Source: Chryseobacterium indologenes (lineage in GTDB: Bacteria; Bacteroidota; Bacteroidia; Flavobacteriales; Weeksellaceae). From it: a DNA stretch of 64,000 nucleotides. The stretch spans positions 1 to 64,000 of the forward strand of contig NZ_LJOD01000016.1 in the NCBI RefSeq assembly GCF_001295265.1. Direction: 5' to 3'. A program made the translations under genes and the position numbers. Positions 36,678 through 45,258 of this stretch are shown piece by piece; the stretch's first letter is position 1, and each line of letters begins with the position of its first letter. The notes under the pieces were generated by a model. That model was not told the origin of the DNA. It searched no databases and worked only from the letters and a program-made list of their open reading frames with translations.

Positions 36678-36754
36678 ATTTCAAGAAAAATTTATTGAAA
36701 CCTGACAGATTTAAGATGACCTATATATTTAAGCTACAATAAAAACAAATAAAA

Positions 36755-36762
36755 TATCTTTG
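36755..36762 (+). promoter_or_regulatory. -7 element touching the SDR gene start
   Basis: TATCTTTG ends four bases before the ATG at 36767, so the transcript is probably leaderless. Confidence 0.55.
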
Positions 36763-36766
36763 TGCC

Positions 36767-37501
36767 ATGAATCAGAATACAGGTAAAAACGTGCTCATTT
36801 TGGGAGCTAATTCAGATGTGGCTAAGCAGTGTATAAAACAGTATATCGGAAAAGGATTTTCAGTAATTGCGGCATCACGGGATACCGGATCATTGGAGAA
36901 ATTTATGACAGAAAACGGACTGGACTCCTCAAAAGTCAGCATTTTGTATTTTGATGCTGTAGATTTTGATTCTCATCAGTCATTTTATCACAATCTTCCT
37001 GTAAAACCTCATATTGTGGTATATGCTGCCGGATTTTTAGTAGATAATGAAAAGGCATTAAAAGATTTTAACGGAGCCAGCCGGATGATGAAGGTCAATT
37101 ATATGGGGGCGGTATCTATTCTGAACATTATTGCAATGGATCAAAGTAACAAAAACCTGGAAAGGATCATTGGATTATCTTCGCTGTCCGGTGTGAGGGG
37201 AAGGAAAAGCAATTTTGTATACGGAAGTACAAAAGCAGCGTTTACCCAGTATTTGGCGGGCTTACGTCAGGAGCTTGCTTCAAGAAAAATTATTGTGAAT
37301 GCTTTAGTGATTGGCTATATCAGAACCAAGATCAATGAGGGACTGCAACTGAATGAATCCCTGATTATGGAGCCGGATTATGTGGCAAAACATATCGTTA
37401 ATGCCGGAAATTCTTTTACCATTGTCCCGAATTTTAAGTGGAAGATTATTTATTTGATTTTGAAAATATTGCCGGAAAGCCTTGTTGCAAAACTTCCTTG
37501 A
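36767..37501 (+). CDS. Short-chain dehydrogenase/reductase
   Basis: The 244-residue protein has the SDR Rossmann motif GANSDVAKQC (about 13-22), a YAAGFLVDNE segment equivalent to NNAG, and the active site Ser plus YGSTK (Tyr and Lys) near residue 152. It resembles DprE2-like and other surface-sugar reductases in size and motif spacing. The substrate is unknown. It is monocistronic and convergent with the ligD gene, 30 bases away. Confidence 0.88.
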   Translation: MNQNTGKNVLILGANSDVAKQCIKQYIGKGFSVIAASRDTGSLEKFMTENGLDSSKVSILYFDAVDFDSHQSFYHNLPVKPHIVVYAAGFLVDNEKALKDFNGASRMMKVNYMGAVSILNIIAMDQSNKNLERIIGLSSLSGVRGRKSNFVYGSTKAAFTQYLAGLRQELASRKIIVNALVIGYIRTKINEGLQLNESLIMEPDYVAKHIVNAGNSFTIVPNFKWKIIYLILKILPESLVAKLP

Positions 37502-37531
37502 TTATAGAAATCAGGAAAATACTTTACTAAT

Positions 37532-39412
37532 TTATGACTGCAATAATTCCAATGCTTTCATCATATCAATCCCTTTTCCCAGAACAGGTTTAAACAGGTC
37601 ACCTTTTCCCTTGATTCTATCCAGAGCATTATGAATATTGAAGTCAATAGGTTTTAATCCCGTTTTCAGCTCATCCCATTCCAGAGGCATAGAAACAGAG
37701 GCCCCTTCTTTGGGTCTTATACTATAAGCGCTCGCTAAAGTCTGCCCGGTTCTGTTTTGTAGATAATCCAGATAGATTTTTTTATCATCTCTTTTCTGGA
37801 GACTTCTTTCCAGAGTAGTGATTTTAGGAAGCTTTTCATTCACCTGCTTCATCAGGATGTGGGCAAAATCTTTTACCTGGTCAAAATTATATTTTCCACC
37901 CATTGGAATGTAAACATGAATGCCTGTGCTTCCGGAAGTTTTACAATATCCTTTTACCTTAACAGATTCCAGAACTTCATGTACCTGAAGAGCGGTTTCA
38001 ATCACATCATCAAAAGTGTTTTTCTTTGAAGGATCAAGGTCCAGGACAAGATAATCGGGATGTTCCAGATCCGGCAGGGAACTGTTCCAGGGGTTGAGGT
38101 CAATACAGCCTAAATTATTCAGATACGCTAAAGTTGCTTTGTCGTTGCAGTAGATGTAATCAATATATTTATCATTGGATTCCGAATAAACCTGTGTTGT
38201 TTTGATCCATTCCGGAATACTGTCTCCGGCATCTTTCTGATAAAAGCCCTGCTCTTCAATGCCGTTCGGAAAGCGGTTCAAAGATAAAGGGCGATTTTTA
38301 AGATAGGGAAGAATATAAGAGGCAACAGATTGGTAATAGGCTACCACATCCCCCTTGGTAATGCCGTCTTTCGGGAAATAGATTTTATCCTGATTGGTAA
38401 GCTTTACTTTGTGCTTATTCAGGGTGATTTCTTTTTCTTTTTCGGAGTTTTCAGTTGTTTCTGATGAAGTTTTGGCTTTCATTACTTTTTGATGTTTAGT
38501 ATTTTTATCTGTTTTATTTTCAGCATCTGAAATTTCTTCAGGCTCTTTATCTTCACGGAGGGCTACAAAAACAGGATGCCGGTAGATCCCGTCTCTGGTG
38601 ATTTCCGAATATTTAATTTCGCAAACCAGCTCAGGCTTTGTCCAGGTAACGGGCATATTGGTTTTAGGAATGATTTCAAACGGAGAGGTTTTTATAATCA
38701 GTTTCTGAAGCTGCTGATAAAGTTGTTTTAAGGATTCATTAGTAAAACCGGTTCCTGTATGGCCGCAATAGGTCAGCCTACCATTAATGAATTTTCCTAA
38801 AATCAATGCCCCGAAGCTTTTTCGTGAGCCTCTGGGTTCCGTAAAACCACATATGATGGCTTCATCCGTATTGTTGAATTTTATTTTGAGCCAGTCACTG
38901 GTTCTGTGGTTTTCAATATACCGGCTGTCTGCTTTTTTGGCAATCATGCCTTCCAGTTTCATTTTTTTCATCTGTTCAAAAAAGGCAGTCCCTTTCTCCG
39001 GAATATGATCACAATATTGAATAACATCTGTTTCAGTTAAGGCTTCTTTCAGCAGCTCTTTCCGTTGTAAAAGAGGCAGCTCTTCCGTAGAATGGCCATT
39101 TAGCCAGAGAAGATCACAGACCTGATAAACGAGAGCAGGATCGGGGGTGTCTCCTATCTGCTGCAACAGCTGAAAATTAGGTCTTCCGTTATGATCATAG
39201 GCTACAATTTCGCCATCCAGGATCATCTTATATTTCTGAGTGCTGAAGTCTTCAGCGATTTTTCCGAATTTTGATAAAAATGAAATTCCGTTTCGGGAGT
39301 AGAAGAGAGGGGCATCCTGACTGAGGTCTGCAATAGCTCTGTAGCCGTCCCATTTTATTTCAAAGACCCATTCTTTATCATCAAATGCTTTTTCATATGA
39401 TTTGGCAAGCAT
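37532..39412 (-). pseudogene. ligD: LigD, ligase and polymerase part (frameshifted from the N-terminal part)
   Basis: This 626-residue frame carries the ATP-dependent ligase domain, with nucleophile Lys20 in EIKWDGYR, followed by the oligonucleotide-binding domain. The LigD polymerase/primase domain follows from about residue 335, with LDLDPSKK supplying catalytic Asp residues. The frame is actually open upstream of the ATG to about 39515 and encodes linker plus the ligase opening RPMLAKSYEKAF. So this is the distal part of one PE-LIG-POL protein, split from its phosphoesterase domain by a frameshift at the A9 run. Without slippage it would need an internal start. Confidence 0.85.
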
Positions 39413-39483
39413 AGGTCTGATGAAAGATTTAAGTTTCTTTTCATTCGTTAAAGAATTGAAGTTTCTGAATCTTTTTTCTGAAA

Positions 39484-40089
39484 TTATGATCTCTTTCTTC
39501 CGGTGCTTTTCAGGCTTTTTTTTTCCTCTAAAAATTTCGTTACTAAAGATTTTGGTGAAGTATTTTCTTCGGCATCATAAGGACTTTCAGCAAATTCATC
39601 TTTATGCTTGATAAGCAGCCAGGCGTTATCTTCACTGTTTTTCATTTTAACAAGGGCAAATTCGCCTTTCAGTTTCTTTCCGTGCAAAATAAACTTTAAC
39701 GATCCGGCATGAAGTTCTTTCAGCAGCGCCTTTTCATCAGAAATTCCGGGATTTTCTTCCAGGGGCTCATAGGTTCCGCTGTCCCAGACCTCTACCTGTC
39801 CTGCACCGTAATTGCCTTCCGGAATATTACCTTCAAAATCTTTATAATCATAAGGATGATCTTCAACCATCATGGCAAGACGTTTATCTTTAGGATCAAG
39901 TGAAGGTCCTTTCGGAACAGCCCAGCTTTTCAGCACCCCTTCCATTTCCAGTCTGAAATCATAATGAAGCCGTGTTGCGGCATGCCTCTGAACTACAAAA
40001 ATAAGCTTGTCTCTGCTTTTCCTTGTTTTTCCTTTCGGTTCGCTGGTTTCATCGAACTTTCTTTTCTTTTGATAATCTTTAAGAGCCAT
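39484..40089 (-). pseudogene. ligD: LigD, 3'-phosphoesterase part
   Basis: The 201-residue frame is the LigD phosphoesterase domain, with QRHAATRLHYDFRLEMEG (catalytic His and Asp region) and a PEGNYGAGQVEVWDSGTY stretch. It trims 3' ends in non-homologous end joining. It ends shortly after an A9 run at 39516-39524. One added base there joins it in frame to the ligase-polymerase part. Its ATG overlaps the ku stop (TGATG), showing coupled translation with Ku. Confidence 0.88.
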
Positions 40090-40874
40090 CAGGATGCGGA
40101 TTTGGATTTGGAATGTTGCAAACTGGCCTTCAGCTGGGCCATCAGGTCAATCACTTTGCCTTCTTTGGCAGGTTCTGCTTTTCTGGCTTTAATATTTTTA
40201 CCTTTCGCTTTCTGCCTGATGATTTTCATCAGCTCATCAGAATAGGTGTCTTTATACATTTGAGGATCGAAATCCTGTGAAAGCTGTTTGATAAGGCTTA
40301 CAGCCATTTTAAGTTCGGTGGGTTTGGGCGCTTTTTTAGCCGGTATTTTCAGATCTGCATAATCCCTGATTTCCTGATCAAATCGTAGCCGGTTCAATAT
40401 CAGGATATCCTCATGGTAAGGGCGGATCAGTCCGATAGCCTCTGCATCACGGAGGACAAATGTACCGATACCGGCCATTCCGGTTTCTTCAAGGGCTTTC
40501 AGAAGAAGTCTGTAAGCATTTTCACCGTTTTTCTGGGGTTCAAGATAATAAGGAGTCTCAAAGTAAACACTGTCTACCTCATCTTCCTTTACAAACTGGT
40601 CTATAGAAAGGATCTTGGTTTTTTCCGGGCTTGCCGCCGCATAGTCTTCATCGTCCAGAACGACGTATTTATCATCCATGAGATAACCTTTCACAATGTT
40701 TTCCCATTTCACTTCTTTTCCCGTGTTTTCGTTTACTCTTTTGAATTTGATGTTAGAAAAGTCAGATCTGTCGAGCATATCGAGGTCCAGTTTGCTGGTT
40801 TCGGTGGCAGAGTAAATTTTAACGGGGATATTTACTAAACCGAAGCCAATGGCGCCATTCCAAATTGCTTTCAT
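40089..40874 (-). CDS. ku: Ku protein (non-homologous end joining)
   Basis: Bacterial Ku binds double-strand DNA ends as a homodimer and recruits LigD. The 261-residue protein begins MKAIWNGAIGFGLVNIPVKIY, the conserved start of the Ku beta-barrel. It continues with a central DEDYAAASPEKTKILSIDQFV segment and a Lys-rich C-terminal tail suited to DNA and LigD contacts. It is the first gene of a ku-ligD operon and is divergent from the Crp/Fnr-type regulator. The shared upstream region holds one copy of the 18-bp element. Confidence 0.95.
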   Translation of the reverse strand: MKAIWNGAIGFGLVNIPVKIYSATETSKLDLDMLDRSDFSNIKFKRVNENTGKEVKWENIVKGYLMDDKYVVLDDEDYAAASPEKTKILSIDQFVKEDEVDSVYFETPYYLEPQKNGENAYRLLLKALEETGMAGIGTFVLRDAEAIGLIRPYHEDILILNRLRFDQEIRDYADLKIPAKKAPKPTELKMAVSLIKQLSQDFDPQMYKDTYSDELMKIIRQKAKGKNIKARKAEPAKEGKVIDLMAQLKASLQHSKSKSAS

Positions 40875-40946
40875 TGTCTTACATTTTTAAAAATCAATCA
40901 ATTAACATGCCGATAAAAGCACGTGTGGTACATTTTCTGTCCTTTA

Positions 40947-40964
40947 TTGCCAAATGACAATGGC
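40947..40964. promoter_or_regulatory. 18-bp regulatory element, copy 1 (upstream of the crp-like gene)
   Basis: TTGCCAAATGACAATGGC occurs here and, identically, at 41675-41692. Its core GCCA-N8-TGGC is a palindrome. It ends 18 nt before TACCTTTA (40983-40990), the likely -7 element of the regulator gene, so it covers the -33 region. It could also affect the divergent ku gene. Confidence 0.65.
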
Positions 40965-41016
40965 TTTTACAGCTGGTTTTTCTACCTTTAAATTTCCAAA
41001 GAACTGTTTTTAAAAT

Positions 41017-41586
41017 ATGGAAGAACTGTTGAATTACATCCGGAAATTCGGAATACTGAATGAAAGAGAAGAACAGCTTATTGTTGGAGGAATCCAGGAA
41101 ATTGCCATTCAGAAAGGCGATGTTTTTGTAGAAGCCGGAAAAGTCAGCCGTAAGATCGCTTTTGTGAAAGAAGGAGTATTCAGGTCTCTGTATTATAATA
41201 AACAGGGGGATGATTTTACCCGTTTTTTTATTTATGAAGGCCGGTTTATCGGGGATTTTCATGGATTTGCAGATCAGGTTCCATCCAATGAATATATTGA
41301 AGCCATTACAGATGCCGTTTTGCTGGAAATAGATTTTGATCATTTCAAAGTGCTGGAAAATGAAATTTCAGCCTGGCCGGTTCTTTTTTCAAAGCTTCAT
41401 GCCTTTGTTGCCGAAAATAAACTGAAAGTAGCCAGTACCATGCTCAATCTGGATGCCAGATCACGGTATATCCATTTTTTAGAACATTATCCGGGACTGG
41501 CAAACAGAGTTCCCCAATCCATGCTGGCTTCCTATCTTGGCATTACGCCCTCCTCACTGAGCAGAATAAGAAGAAATATCCTTTAA
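41017..41586 (+). CDS. Crp/Fnr-family transcriptional regulator
   Basis: The 189-residue protein has an N-terminal cyclic-nucleotide-binding-type beta roll (about 20-115, with IQKGDVFVEAGKVSRKIAFVKEGVFR). A dimer helix follows, then a short C-terminal helix-turn-helix SMLASYLGITPSSLSRIRR. It contains no cysteine, so it cannot carry an Fnr-type iron-sulfur cluster, and the ligand is unknown. The adjacent 18-bp element, repeated before purA at the same promoter distance, is its most likely binding site. Confidence 0.88.
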   Translation: MEELLNYIRKFGILNEREEQLIVGGIQEIAIQKGDVFVEAGKVSRKIAFVKEGVFRSLYYNKQGDDFTRFFIYEGRFIGDFHGFADQVPSNEYIEAITDAVLLEIDFDHFKVLENEISAWPVLFSKLHAFVAENKLKVASTMLNLDARSRYIHFLEHYPGLANRVPQSMLASYLGITPSSLSRIRRNIL

Positions 41587-41674
41587 ATTCCGGATAAAAG
41601 CCAGTGATAATCTATAACAGACACTCGTAACTTCCATTCTCGCCCTTCCTGCTTCCTTCTTAAATAATCCTTTT

Positions 41675-41692
41675 TTGCCAAATGACAATGGC
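41675..41692. promoter_or_regulatory. 18-bp regulatory element, copy 2 (upstream of purA)
   Basis: This is the exact repeat of 40947-40964. It ends 18 nt before TAGCTTTG (41711-41718), an exact TAnnTTTG -7 element. Its centre would lie near -39, close to the position of a class II activator site. Confidence 0.65.
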
Positions 41693-41710
41693 CTGCTTCC
41701 CGAACGGTCA

Positions 41711-41718
41711 TAGCTTTG
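41711..41718 (+). promoter_or_regulatory. -7 element of purA
   Basis: TAGCTTTG matches TAnnTTTG. It lies 18 nt upstream of the ATG at 41737, with the 18-bp element in place of a -33 TTTG. Confidence 0.6.
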
Positions 41719-41736
41719 TACCATAAAATTTTAAAT

Positions 41737-43005
41737 ATGGATATTGTATTAGGATTGCAGTGGGGAGATGAAGGAAAAGGAAAATTTATAGACCTCATTA
41801 GTGAAAATTACGACATTACAGCACGTTTTAATGGCGGAGCAAATGCAGGACACAGTATTGAGAGGAACGGAAAAAGAATCACTCTTAAATCGATTCCTTC
41901 CGGAATTTTTATGAAGGGAGTGCAGAATGTTATCGGAACAGGCGTAGTTTTAGATCCTGTGAGCCTGAAAAAAGAGATTCTGAATCTGCAGCTGTTTGAT
42001 GAAAGCATTCAGCCGGAAAACCATCTGATGATTTCCCGAAAGGCCCATTTCGTATTTCCCACCCATAAACTTCTGGATGTTTTTATGGAGAGAAATCCGG
42101 ATTATACCACGATAGGGACAACTAAAAACGGCATTGCCCAGGCATATTCCAATAAGATTTTAAGACAAAATCTGAGAGTGGAAGATATGTTTTCCCCCGA
42201 TTTTAAAAGCAGATCGGAACAGATTCTGAAGAGGGATTACCGGTTTCTGGCAGGAGGAGATATGGTTTTGCCTTCGCTTGAAGAAATTAGCAGCGAATTT
42301 TTTGAAGCCGTGGATTTTCTGAAAAAATTCAGATGTACAGATACGGAAGTCTATCTGAATCACGCTTTGTCTGAAGGTAGAAAGGTCCTGGCGGAAGGTT
42401 CGCAGGCTGTGATGCTGGATATTGATCATGGAACTTATCCTCATGTTACTTCTTCTTCCACTACGGCGGCAGGAGCATGCAGCGGGTTAGGTATATCACC
42501 GAAGAAAGTCGGTGAGATCTACGGCATTGCAAAAGCATATTGCACGAGGGTAGGTAACGGAGTATTTCCAACGGAGATCTTTAATGAAGATGGGGGAAAG
42601 ATAAGAACGGCCGGTCATGAATTCGGTTCCAATACAGGACGTCCGAGAAGGATTGGCTGGCTGGATCTTCCTGCTCTGAAATATGCGGTGATGGTAAGCG
42701 GGGTTACTCAGCTGGTTCTGACAAAGGCAGATATTCTGAGCGGTATGAAGTCAGTGGCCATTTGTACTCATTATCAACTGGAAGATGGAAGTATGGAATC
42801 TGTTTCAGGCAGACTTTCTGAAAATATAAAACCCGTCCTGAAGTGGCTGAAAGGCTGGGATGCAGATGTTACAGCAATAAAAACTGCTTCAGATTTACCG
42901 GATGAATTAAAAGACTTTATTTCCTTTCTGGAAAGTGAGCTGGGAATTCCTGTGGCTTATCTTTCTACCGGGCCGGGGAGAGAGGAGATTTTGAAGATGG
43001 TTTAA
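41737..43005 (+). CDS. purA: Adenylosuccinate synthetase
   Basis: PurA joins IMP and aspartate with GTP hydrolysis in AMP synthesis. The 422-residue protein has the N-terminal GLQWGDEGKGK P-loop-like motif with the catalytic Asp retained, ARFNGGANAGHSI, and a TGRPRRIGWLD motif near 303 in the Asp-binding region. The ATG at 41737 is chosen over one seven codons upstream, because the earlier start lies within the -7 element. The link to a Crp/Fnr regulator suggests a regulated, possibly second, PurA; that inference needs the whole genome. Confidence 0.9.
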   Translation: MDIVLGLQWGDEGKGKFIDLISENYDITARFNGGANAGHSIERNGKRITLKSIPSGIFMKGVQNVIGTGVVLDPVSLKKEILNLQLFDESIQPENHLMISRKAHFVFPTHKLLDVFMERNPDYTTIGTTKNGIAQAYSNKILRQNLRVEDMFSPDFKSRSEQILKRDYRFLAGGDMVLPSLEEISSEFFEAVDFLKKFRCTDTEVYLNHALSEGRKVLAEGSQAVMLDIDHGTYPHVTSSSTTAAGACSGLGISPKKVGEIYGIAKAYCTRVGNGVFPTEIFNEDGGKIRTAGHEFGSNTGRPRRIGWLDLPALKYAVMVSGVTQLVLTKADILSGMKSVAICTHYQLEDGSMESVSGRLSENIKPVLKWLKGWDADVTAIKTASDLPDELKDFISFLESELGIPVAYLSTGPGREEILKMV

Positions 43006-43024
43006 TAATTAAAGATAAAAAATA

Positions 43025-43100
43025 GGCTGTCTTAAAAGGTCAACTAGCATTATGAGAATTTCCTAAAAGAAAGCTGAGAGAGGAGGCTTTTGAGACAGCC
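43025..43100. mobile_element. 76-bp inverted-repeat element (MITE-like or IS relic)
   Basis: GGCTGTCTTAAAAG at 43025-43038 and CTTTTGAGACAGCC at 43087-43100 are 14-bp terminal inverted repeats with one mismatch. GGCTGTCTCAAAA ends resemble those of IS1182/IS4-like elements. The interior is non-coding, and no target duplication is clear. As RNA it forms a full stem and may also terminate purA transcription. Confidence 0.5.
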
Positions 43101-43102
43101 AC

Positions 43103-43252
43103 TTAATTTTTACGAAAAACGTCAGTGGGAATCCAATCAAACTGAATGTCTGCATTTAATTTTTTTTGGACGCTTCTTGTGCTTTCATTTAATGAGTGAA
43201 GTGTGTAATGAACGGGGTTAAAATCTCCCAGAATAGCAATTTTTTGTATCAT
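43103..43252 (-). pseudogene. Truncated CTP-synthase-like glutamine amidotransferase
   Basis: The 49-codon reverse-strand frame reads MIQKIAILGDFNPVH through NADIQFDWIPTDVFRKN. It resembles the N-terminal strand and nucleotide-fold start of the CTP-synthase-like class I amidotransferases of about 230 residues found in Bacteroidota. The frame stops three bases before the 76-bp inverted-repeat element, and the remaining about 180 codons, including the catalytic Cys, are missing. It is probably the 5' remnant of a gene cut by a mobile-element event. Confidence 0.55.
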
Positions 43253-43268
43253 AGTATTTGTGTTAAAA

Positions 43269-43299
43269 AAAGCGGGGCAATAATTAATTACCCCGCTTT
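43269..43299 (-). terminator. Terminator of aspS
   Basis: AAAGCGGGG and CCCCGCTTT form a 9-bp stem. On the reverse strand it runs into T7, directly after the aspS stop codon. Confidence 0.88.
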
Positions 43300-43303
43300 A
43301 AAT

Positions 43304-45058
43304 TTATGCTTTTAAATTCAATTGAATTTCCAGTTCATCCAGCTGTGCGTCTGCAATAGAAGCCGGAGCATCAATCATCACATCACGTCCTGAATTGTTC
43401 TTAGGGAATGCGATATAATCTCTGATCACTTCATTTCCGTCAAGGATCGCCACTAAACGGTCGAATCCGAATGCTAAACCACCATGAGGCGGTGCTCCGT
43501 ATTTGAAGGCATTCATCAGGAATCCGAACTGTGCTTCTGCTTCCTCTTTGGTGAATCCTAAAAGATCAAACATCTTAGACTGAAGATCCTTATCAAAGAT
43601 TCTGATAGAACCGCCTCCGATCTCGTTTCCGTTAAGAACCATATCATAAGCGTTGGCTCTTACTTTACCCGGATCAGTTTCAATTAGGTGGATATCCTCA
43701 GGTTTAGGAGAAGTGAATGGGTGGTGCATTGCGTGGTATCTTCCGGTTTCTTCATCCCATTCCAGAAGCGGAAAGTCAACAACCCAAAGCGGAGCGAATT
43801 CATTTCCTTTCCTTAGCCCCAAACGGTTTCCAAGCTCCATTCTTAAAGCAGAAAGCTGGGCTCTTACCTTATTCTCATTTCCGGAAAGAATCAGCATTAA
43901 ATCTCCTTCTTTTGCCCCGAACTTTTCGATGATCTTCGCTAAATCCTCTTCATTGTAGAATTTGTTTACCGATGAAGTCTTCACACCATCATTCTGGAAT
44001 TTCACCCAGACCATTCCTGAAGCTCCGATCTGCGGACGTTTTACCCAGTCTACCAATTCATCAATCTGCTTTCTTGTATATTCAGCACATCCTTCTACAT
44101 TGATTCCTACAACAAGTTCAGCCTCATCAAATATTTTGAAATCTTTTCCTTTTACCAGCTCATTAAGTTCTGTGAATTCCATTCCGAAACGGATGTCCGG
44201 CTTGTCGTTCCCGTATTTTCTCATCGCATCGGCAAACGTCATTCTCGGGAAATCTTCGAATTCTTTTCCGGTAATATCTTTTAAAAGGGTTTTTGTCATT
44301 CCCTCAAAAACGTTCATTACATCTTCCTGTTCTACGAAAGCCATTTCACAGTCTATCTGTGTAAATTCCGGCTGTCTGTCAGCTCTTAAATCCTCATCAC
44401 GGAAACATTTTACGATCTGGAAATATTTATCCATACCGCCTACCATCAGAAGTTGCTTGAAGGTCTGCGGAGATTGCGGAAGGGCATAAAACTGTCCCGG
44501 GTTCATTCTGCTTGGTACTACAAAGTCTCTTGCCCCTTCCGGAGTGGACTTGATCAGTACCGGGGTTTCCACCTCGATGAATCCTTCGTCTGAAAGATAA
44601 TTTCTTACTTTCTGAGCCATTTTGTGACGGAAGATCAGTTTATCTCTTACCGGTGCTCTTCTGATATCCAGGTAACGGTATTTCATTCTGAGTTCCTCGC
44701 CGCCGTCCGTTTCATCTTCAATGGTGAAAGGAGGAAGCTGAGAGTCATTAAGGATGGTCAGTTTTTCAACTAAAATCTCAATTTCTCCTGTCGGAATATT
44801 AGGGTTCTTGCTTACTCTTTCTATCACTTTTCCGGTAACCTGAATCACAAACTCACGGCCTAATTTTTTGGCTTCTTCCATCAGCTGTGCAGAAGAACGC
44901 TCCTGGTCAAAAACCAGCTGGGTAATTCCGTAACGATCCCGAAGATCTATCCAAATCATAAATCCTTTATCCCGGATAGTCTGTACCCATCCTGAAAGTG
45001 TAACTTCTTCATTTAGATTTTTCAGAGATAATTCTCCGTTGGTGTGTGATCGAAACAT
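43304..45058 (-). CDS. aspS: Aspartyl-tRNA synthetase
   Basis: AspRS charges tRNA-Asp. The 584-residue bacterial-type class IIb enzyme starts MFRSHTNGELSLKNLNEEVTLSGWVQ, so the OB-fold anticodon domain is intact. It has motif 2 (FRDEDLRADRQPEFTQID, about 217-234), a GAD insertion domain (about 300-420) and motif 3 (GLAFGFDRLVAIL near the C-terminus). The frame is open seven codons upstream, but the ATG at 45058 matches the family start. It is monocistronic with a strong terminator. Confidence 0.96.
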   Translation of the reverse strand: MFRSHTNGELSLKNLNEEVTLSGWVQTIRDKGFMIWIDLRDRYGITQLVFDQERSSAQLMEEAKKLGREFVIQVTGKVIERVSKNPNIPTGEIEILVEKLTILNDSQLPPFTIEDETDGGEELRMKYRYLDIRRAPVRDKLIFRHKMAQKVRNYLSDEGFIEVETPVLIKSTPEGARDFVVPSRMNPGQFYALPQSPQTFKQLLMVGGMDKYFQIVKCFRDEDLRADRQPEFTQIDCEMAFVEQEDVMNVFEGMTKTLLKDITGKEFEDFPRMTFADAMRKYGNDKPDIRFGMEFTELNELVKGKDFKIFDEAELVVGINVEGCAEYTRKQIDELVDWVKRPQIGASGMVWVKFQNDGVKTSSVNKFYNEEDLAKIIEKFGAKEGDLMLILSGNENKVRAQLSALRMELGNRLGLRKGNEFAPLWVVDFPLLEWDEETGRYHAMHHPFTSPKPEDIHLIETDPGKVRANAYDMVLNGNEIGGGSIRIFDKDLQSKMFDLLGFTKEEAEAQFGFLMNAFKYGAPPHGGLAFGFDRLVAILDGNEVIRDYIAFPKNNSGRDVMIDAPASIADAQLDELEIQLNLKA

Positions 45059-45139
45059 AATTATTTGTTTAAAGTTCAATGATTAAGATTCAAAGCCCGG
45101 CTTTTTCAGAGTTTGATTATCGGACTTGAATTCAGGGTG

Positions 45140-45147
45140 CAAAGATA
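45140..45147 (-). promoter_or_regulatory. -7 element of aspS
   Basis: The reverse strand reads TATCTTTG 81 nt upstream of the aspS ATG, downstream of the S41-peptidase terminator. Confidence 0.5.
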
Positions 45148-45171
45148 GGATTTTTGAAAGTTTTATAAACA

Positions 45172-45198
45172 AAAAAACTCCCTTTCGGAAGTTTTTTG
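45172..45198 (-). terminator. Terminator of the S41 peptidase gene
   Basis: On the reverse strand AAAAACTTCC pairs with GGGAGTTTTT around GAAA, giving a 10-bp stem with one G-U wobble followed by T-rich sequence. Confidence 0.8.
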
Positions 45199-45258
45199 AA
45201 TTTGTTGGATGGTAAAATGAAGTGTGTTGCCTCAAAATTGTTCCCAAGGACTTTAAGA

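Noticed and set aside
40894..41343. 149-codon reverse ORF over the Crp/Fnr gene
   Set aside because: The forward frame has clear cyclic-nucleotide-binding and helix-turn-helix domains, so the reverse frame is a shadow.
41737..43005. Possibility that the purA gene is a PurZ-type enzyme of 2-aminoadenine (Z-DNA) synthesis
   Set aside because: The catalytic Asp in WGDEGKGK is kept, whereas PurZ proteins replace it, and no other Z-pathway or phage gene lies nearby.
43962..44489. 175-codon forward ORF
   Set aside because: It is antisense to aspS, with Ser/Phe-rich shadow composition and no recognisable domain.
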